From: Rhodospirillales bacterium
GTDB taxonomy: Bacteria > Pseudomonadota > Alphaproteobacteria > Rhodospirillales > UBA2165
Assembly: GCA_022823235.1 (NCBI GenBank)
Contig: JAJDXO010000031.1
Location: 36,320-100,319 of the forward strand
Length of the DNA stretch: 64,000 nt
Direction of reading: 5' to 3'
Positions 60,406 through 64,000 of the stretch are shown here, one piece after another; position 1 is the stretch's first letter; every line of letters starts with the position of its first letter. The translations under genes and the position numbers were made by a program. The notes under the pieces are model-generated. The model worked only from the letters and a program-made list of their open reading frames with translations. It made no database searches and was not told the origin of the DNA.

Positions 60406-61986
60406 TCAACCGTAGAGACTGGCGAACCGGACCGCCCGATAGACGTCCCAGCCTTTATTCTCGTCCCGCTGATCGAGGAACAGCTCGAACAACACCTCCG
60501 GGTCGTCGTCGTGGGTTACCTCGACGATCCGCGCCGAACCGATTCCCCGGCCCGGGTCTTCCGAAACGCCGCCGTCCTTATCGCCGAGCAGTCCGCCGAA
60601 GCAGGCCAGCACATTGCCGGTCACGGGCAGCGCCTCGGCGCCGCAGATGAACGGGCAGTAGTAGGCCTCCTCGCCCGGGCCGCCGTAGGACCACACCTGC
60701 CGCACCGTCATCGCCTCCTCGTCGATGTCGTATTCGACGACGCGCGAGTAGTTCCTGTCGGCGGGCAGCTTCTCCTCGTAGGGCCGGGCCCTATAGTTGC
60801 CGTTGTCGAACAGCATCAGCGTGCCTTGCGGCGTGATGACGGAATTGTGTTGGTGGAACTGCCATTCCAGCGGGCCTTCGGGTTTCAGCACCCTGCCCGC
60901 CCAGGGTTCGCGCCAGCCGTCCGGGGTGCCGAGGATCCATTTCACTTGGCCGGACGCGCGGTCGATCTTGATCACCGCATCCTGGTGCCGGACCGAGAGG
61001 ATCAGCGAGTCGTCCCGGGTGTCGTGGACCACGGCGTTGGTGTGGCTCCAATCGCAGGAATCCGGAATCCCCTTCTGCTCCCAGTAACCGCCGAGGGAGT
61101 CATAGCCGAAACGGTACGGATCGAGGATGTCCAGGAGCTTCCACTCATTGAGCACCCGTCCCTCGCGGTTGAACTCCACCACCACGTCGCCGACGGCGTT
61201 GGCCGGCCGGGGCCGGGCGTCGGGGTCGGTCTCGCTTGCCGGGTAGTCCCGATATTCCCGCACCTCGATGGAGAGCACGAGGAAATTGCCGTCTTCGGTC
61301 TCGAATATCTCGTGGTGAAACGCTTCGGCATCGACCGGCACGGCGGTCCCGTCCCGGTGCAGATCGGGCCAGCGCCGGGCGGCGGCCCAGTGGTTCACCT
61401 GATTGCCGAGCATGTCCAGCTCGACCGCCTTATGGTCGAAAGACAGATAGATGATGTTGCCGTTCCGCGCCCGGATGATGTCGCCGGTGGTATGGCCGAC
61501 GTCCCGATACCAGACCACTTCGCCCTCGGCGTCCAGCGCGACGATGACGCCATAATACTTGGCGCCCGAGAACGCCGACTTCCGGATCCCGAAGACGGTG
61601 AAGCCGGGTTCCATGCGGCCGGGCTTGCCGACCCTCACCTCGAAGCGCGGAAAATCCTCGGGCAGGGGATCGGTCTCGAATTCAAACACCTCGCCGCCTT
61701 CGATCCGCCCGCCGTATTCGTCGACGGCCGCCACGGTCAAGGTGTGGGCGCGGCCCGGCCGCATGCCCAGGACGACATGCTCATGGCGCGGCACGAATTC
61801 GCCGCCGGTGGGGATGCGCCACGTCCGGTCGCCGTCGCTGACCTCGATCTCGGCCCGGGTCGGCAGGGAGGTGGAGAAACACACCCGTCCGGCGAGCGGC
61901 GCGTGACCGCTCGGGTTGAGTTCGAAGGCCGGTGATTGGAAGAACGCCAGTTGGCTTTCGGCAAAGGCTGGAACGGCTGCGGACAT
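60406..61986 (-). CDS. Arylsulfate sulfotransferase (ASST)-like protein, no signal peptide
   Basis: 526 aa from ATG 61986 with AGGGGAA upstream. A six-bladed propeller of the AssT/arylsulfotransferase family is suggested by repeated VVWYRDVGHTTGD, VVEFNREGRVLNEWKL and VIKIDRASGQVKW. Candidate catalytic residues match the family pattern: H224/H225 (FHHE), H315 (DWSHTNAV), R333 (SVRHQDAVIKID) and H378/H380 (QFHQHN). Periplasmic AssT enzymes have signal peptides; here the N-terminus is not hydrophobic. Two cysteines (YYCPFICGA) could form a disulfide only outside the cytoplasm. Substrate unknown. Confidence 0.85.
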   Translation of the reverse strand: MSAAVPAFAESQLAFFQSPAFELNPSGHAPLAGRVCFSTSLPTRAEIEVSDGDRTWRIPTGGEFVPRHEHVVLGMRPGRAHTLTVAAVDEYGGRIEGGEVFEFETDPLPEDFPRFEVRVGKPGRMEPGFTVFGIRKSAFSGAKYYGVIVALDAEGEVVWYRDVGHTTGDIIRARNGNIIYLSFDHKAVELDMLGNQVNHWAAARRWPDLHRDGTAVPVDAEAFHHEIFETEDGNFLVLSIEVREYRDYPASETDPDARPRPANAVGDVVVEFNREGRVLNEWKLLDILDPYRFGYDSLGGYWEQKGIPDSCDWSHTNAVVHDTRDDSLILSVRHQDAVIKIDRASGQVKWILGTPDGWREPWAGRVLKPEGPLEWQFHQHNSVITPQGTLMLFDNGNYRARPYEEKLPADRNYSRVVEYDIDEEAMTVRQVWSYGGPGEEAYYCPFICGAEALPVTGNVLACFGGLLGDKDGGVSEDPGRGIGSARIVEVTHDDDPEVLFELFLDQRDENKGWDVYRAVRFASLYG

Positions 61987-62083
61987 ATATTTTCCCCTAT
62001 AGAGCCGATGCGGCCCTGCATATTTCACGGTTGATATAGGTGATATGTTCTTTATTCACAATATTTAATTGGAATAAATTATT

Positions 62084-62107
62084 AATACACAAAAACTTTA
62101 GTGTATT
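62084..62107. promoter_or_regulatory. Inverted repeat in the ASST/thrH intergenic region
   Basis: AATACAC (62084-62090), a 10-nt spacer and GTGTATT (62101-62107) form a perfect 7-bp dyad in a very AT-rich 220-nt gap between divergent genes. It may be an operator. The arms share TGTATT with the dyad upstream of mucR (24806-24827), in opposite arrangement. Confidence 0.5.
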
Positions 62108-62205
62108 TTATATTCCCGTCCCAAACTCGGGGATTGGTTTCCGTCCCTGATGTGTTATACCCCGCGGCGTTTCGGGTCCCCTGAATTGATCTCCGGAGAA
62201 GCTCG

Positions 62206-62814
62206 TTGGAAGTCGTCTGCCTCGATATGGAGGGTGTCCTGGTCCCGGAAATCTGGATCGGGGTGGCCGAACGCACCGGGATCGAGGAACTCCGGGCCAC
62301 CACCCGCGATATTCCCGACTACGACGTGCTGATGACCCAGCGGCTGAGGATCCTGGACGAGCATGGGATCAAGCTGCCGGTCATCCAGGAGGTGATCGCC
62401 GGGCTCGGCCCCCTGCCCGGCGCACGGGAGTTTCTCGACGAACTCCGAACCCTGTTTCAGGTGGTGATCCTGTCGGACACGTTTTACGACTTCGCCGAGC
62501 CGTTGATGCGGCAACTGGACTGGCCGACGCTGTTTTGCCATCGCCTGACCGTCGCCGAAGACGGCCGGATCGCCGGCTACAATCTGCGGATGAAGGACCA
62601 CAAGCGCGAGGCGGTCAAAGCGTTCAAGGCGCTCAACTACACGGTCTATGCCGCCGGCGACTCCTATAACGACACCACCATGCTGGGCGAAGCCGACGCC
62701 GGGTTCCTGATTCATGCCCCGGACAACGTCATCCGGGAGTTTCCCCAATTTCCGGCCCGCGACGAATTCGACGAACTGCTGGCGTCCTTTCGCGACGTGA
62801 GCCCGCGGTTCTAG
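62206..62814 (+). CDS. thrH: ThrH-like phosphoserine phosphatase / homoserine phosphotransferase
   Basis: HAD-superfamily enzyme of 202 aa. The catalytic loop VVCLDMEGVLVPEIW has the DxE form of ThrH (nucleophile D7) rather than DxD; further motifs are VILSDTFYDF, LRMKDHKREAVKAF (Lys) and AAGDSYNDTTML. ThrH can dephosphorylate phosphoserine and transfer phosphate to homoserine. TTG 62206 follows GGAGAA by 6 nt. It starts 220 nt from the divergent ASST gene. Confidence 0.92.
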   Translation: MEVVCLDMEGVLVPEIWIGVAERTGIEELRATTRDIPDYDVLMTQRLRILDEHGIKLPVIQEVIAGLGPLPGAREFLDELRTLFQVVILSDTFYDFAEPLMRQLDWPTLFCHRLTVAEDGRIAGYNLRMKDHKREAVKAFKALNYTVYAAGDSYNDTTMLGEADAGFLIHAPDNVIREFPQFPARDEFDELLASFRDVSPRF

Positions 62815-62830
62815 GCCGCGCGGCCGCCCC

Positions 62831-64000
62831 ATGCTCCAGATCAACGGCCTTACCTACCGGATCGGCGGGCGGACGCTTCTCGATCACGCCACGGTTTCCG
62901 TGGCCAAGGGACGGAAGGTCGGCCTCGTCGGGCGCAACGGGGTCGGCAAGACCACGCTGTTCCGCCTGATCACCGGAGAGATTTCCCCGGATGACGGCGA
63001 GGTATCGGTGCTCGGCCGGGCCCGCGTCGGAACCGTCGCCCAGGAGGCGCCCGGCGGGCCCGGGAGCCTGCTCGACACCGTGCTGGCGGCGGATGCCGAG
63101 TTGGCCGCGCTGACCGCCGAAGCCGGGATTGCGGCCGATCCCCATCGCATCGCCGAGATCCATACCCGGCTTGCCGACATCGACGCCCATACCGCCCCGG
63201 CCCGGGCGGCGGCGATCCTCGCCGGTCTCGGCTTCGACGAGGCGGCCCAACGGCGCCCGTGCGCGGAATATTCGGGCGGCTGGCGGATGCGGGTGGCGCT
63301 TGCCGGCGCGCTGTTCGCCCGGCCCGATCTGTTGCTCCTCGACGAGCCCACCAATCACTTGGACCTTGAGGCGACGATGTGGCTCGAGAGTTATCTCGCT
63401 TCGTGGCCGGGCACCCTGGTGGTGATCAGCCACGAGCGAACGCTCCTGAACCAGGTCGCCGACGGGATCGTTCATCTGCACGGCCGGAAGCTCACCGCTT
63501 ACCGCGGCGGCTATGACACGTTCGAGAAAACCCGCCGGGAAAGGCTGGCCCGGGAAGCCGGCCTTCGCGCCAGGCAACTGGCGGAACAGCGCCGCATCCA
63601 GGCCTTCGTCGACCGGTTCCGGGCCAAGGCCACCAAGGCCCGTCAGGCCCAGAGCCGCCTCAAAATGCTGGCGCGGATGGAACCCATCGCCTCGGTCATG
63701 GAGGAGCGCACCGCCACGTTCGAGTTTCCCAGTCCGGATCCCGCACCGCCGCCCCTGATCACCATGGACGGGGTTGCCGTCGGCTACGACGGGAAAGCCG
63801 TGCTGCGGGATCTCGATCTCCGCATCGACATGGAGGACCGCATCGCGCTCCTTGGCGCCAACGGCAACGGCAAGTCGACCCTGGTCAAGCTGCTGGCGGG
63901 ACGGCTCGATTGCCTGGACGGCAGGATGCGCCGCCCCAGGAAACTCAAAGCCGGCTATTTCGCCCAGCACCAAGCCGACGAACTCGACCTGAAGGCGACA
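62831..64000 (+). CDS. ABC-F family ATPase (partial, runs off the window)
   Basis: 390 codons from ATG 62831 to the edge. The first ABC domain has Walker A GRNGVGKTT, signature YSGGWRMRVALA and Walker B LLLLDEPTNHLDLEATMW. After a charged linker (about 225-300) the second domain begins with GANGNGKST. It lacks membrane helices, typical of ABC-F translation factors (Uup/YheS group). The second signature lies outside the window. It follows thrH by 16 nt. Confidence 0.92.
   Translation, partial: MLQINGLTYRIGGRTLLDHATVSVAKGRKVGLVGRNGVGKTTLFRLITGEISPDDGEVSVLGRARVGTVAQEAPGGPGSLLDTVLAADAELAALTAEAGIAADPHRIAEIHTRLADIDAHTAPARAAAILAGLGFDEAAQRRPCAEYSGGWRMRVALAGALFARPDLLLLDEPTNHLDLEATMWLESYLASWPGTLVVISHERTLLNQVADGIVHLHGRKLTAYRGGYDTFEKTRRERLAREAGLRARQLAEQRRIQAFVDRFRAKATKARQAQSRLKMLARMEPIASVMEERTATFEFPSPDPAPPPLITMDGVAVGYDGKAVLRDLDLRIDMEDRIALLGANGNGKSTLVKLLAGRLDCLDGRMRRPRKLKAGYFAQHQADELDLKAT

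Overview
The window is a GC-rich, gene-dense chromosomal segment of an alphaproteobacterium. Several gene orders point to the Rhodospirillales or a close relative: dusB-ntrB-ntrC-ntrY-ntrX; DUF177-rpmF-plsX-fabH-ihfA-merR; glyA-nrdR-ribD-ribE-ribB-ribH-nusB-thiL; rpoZ-rsh-pdxJ-acpS; and lepB-rnc-era-recO-parC. A fused ispDF, a MucR/Ros-type regulator, a K+-independent proton-pumping pyrophosphatase and many GTG/TTG starts with ATGA or TGATG overlaps fit the same picture. No phage, transposase, plasmid or CRISPR signature was seen, so most of the window is core genome.

Layout. 1-6615 (minus): nitrogen-regulatory operon dusB-ntrBC-ntrYX, with ntrX cut by the left edge. 6698-10477: a cytochrome-assembly membrane protein, ispDF, cutA, a small protein coupled to queF, a Rieske-like ferredoxin and tRNA-Pro(GGG). 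10545-14852 (minus): lipid-synthesis/IHF operon headed by a cytochrome bc1 assembly chaperone. 14969-25352: BamE-like lipoprotein, H+-pyrophosphatase, riboflavin/one-carbon/nusB/thiL operon, and mucR divergent from glyA. 25459-30004: branched-chain amino acid-type ABC transporter facing its binding-protein gene. 30241-37026: sulfur amino-acid enzymes, hemB, a penicillin-acylase-family hydrolase and the N-end-rule transferase bpt. 37116-40428: TRAP transporter. 40450-47670 (minus): lepB-rnc-era-recO-parC-bioY, interrupted between era and recO by a small accessory patch. 48123-53543 (plus): accessory block of a membrane protein, a thiolase, an HD-domain protein and a second TRAP transporter. 53728-58916 (minus): acpS-pdxJ-DUF2062-rsh-rpoZ, then folK. 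59124-64000: NYN-domain protein, family 5-like uracil-DNA glycosylase, arylsulfate sulfotransferase-like protein, thrH-like phosphatase and a truncated ABC-F ATPase.

Most unusual points. (i) Two breaks in an otherwise conserved operon order (acpS|lepB and era|recO) are filled by plus-strand accessory genes and palindromic repeats. (ii) The three-gene cassette at 48123-50508 ends in an HD protein with a six-ligand pattern reminiscent of PhnZ/MIOX-type diiron oxygenases. (iii) The ribosome-binding site and first codons of a TRAP small-permease gene lie inside a dispersed repeat that recurs inverted downstream of the same operon. (iv) Two antitoxin-like genes have no partner toxin. No element can be proved to be an undescribed system from sequence alone; the HD/thiolase cassette is the best candidate. 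All names come from motif recognition by eye, without database searches.
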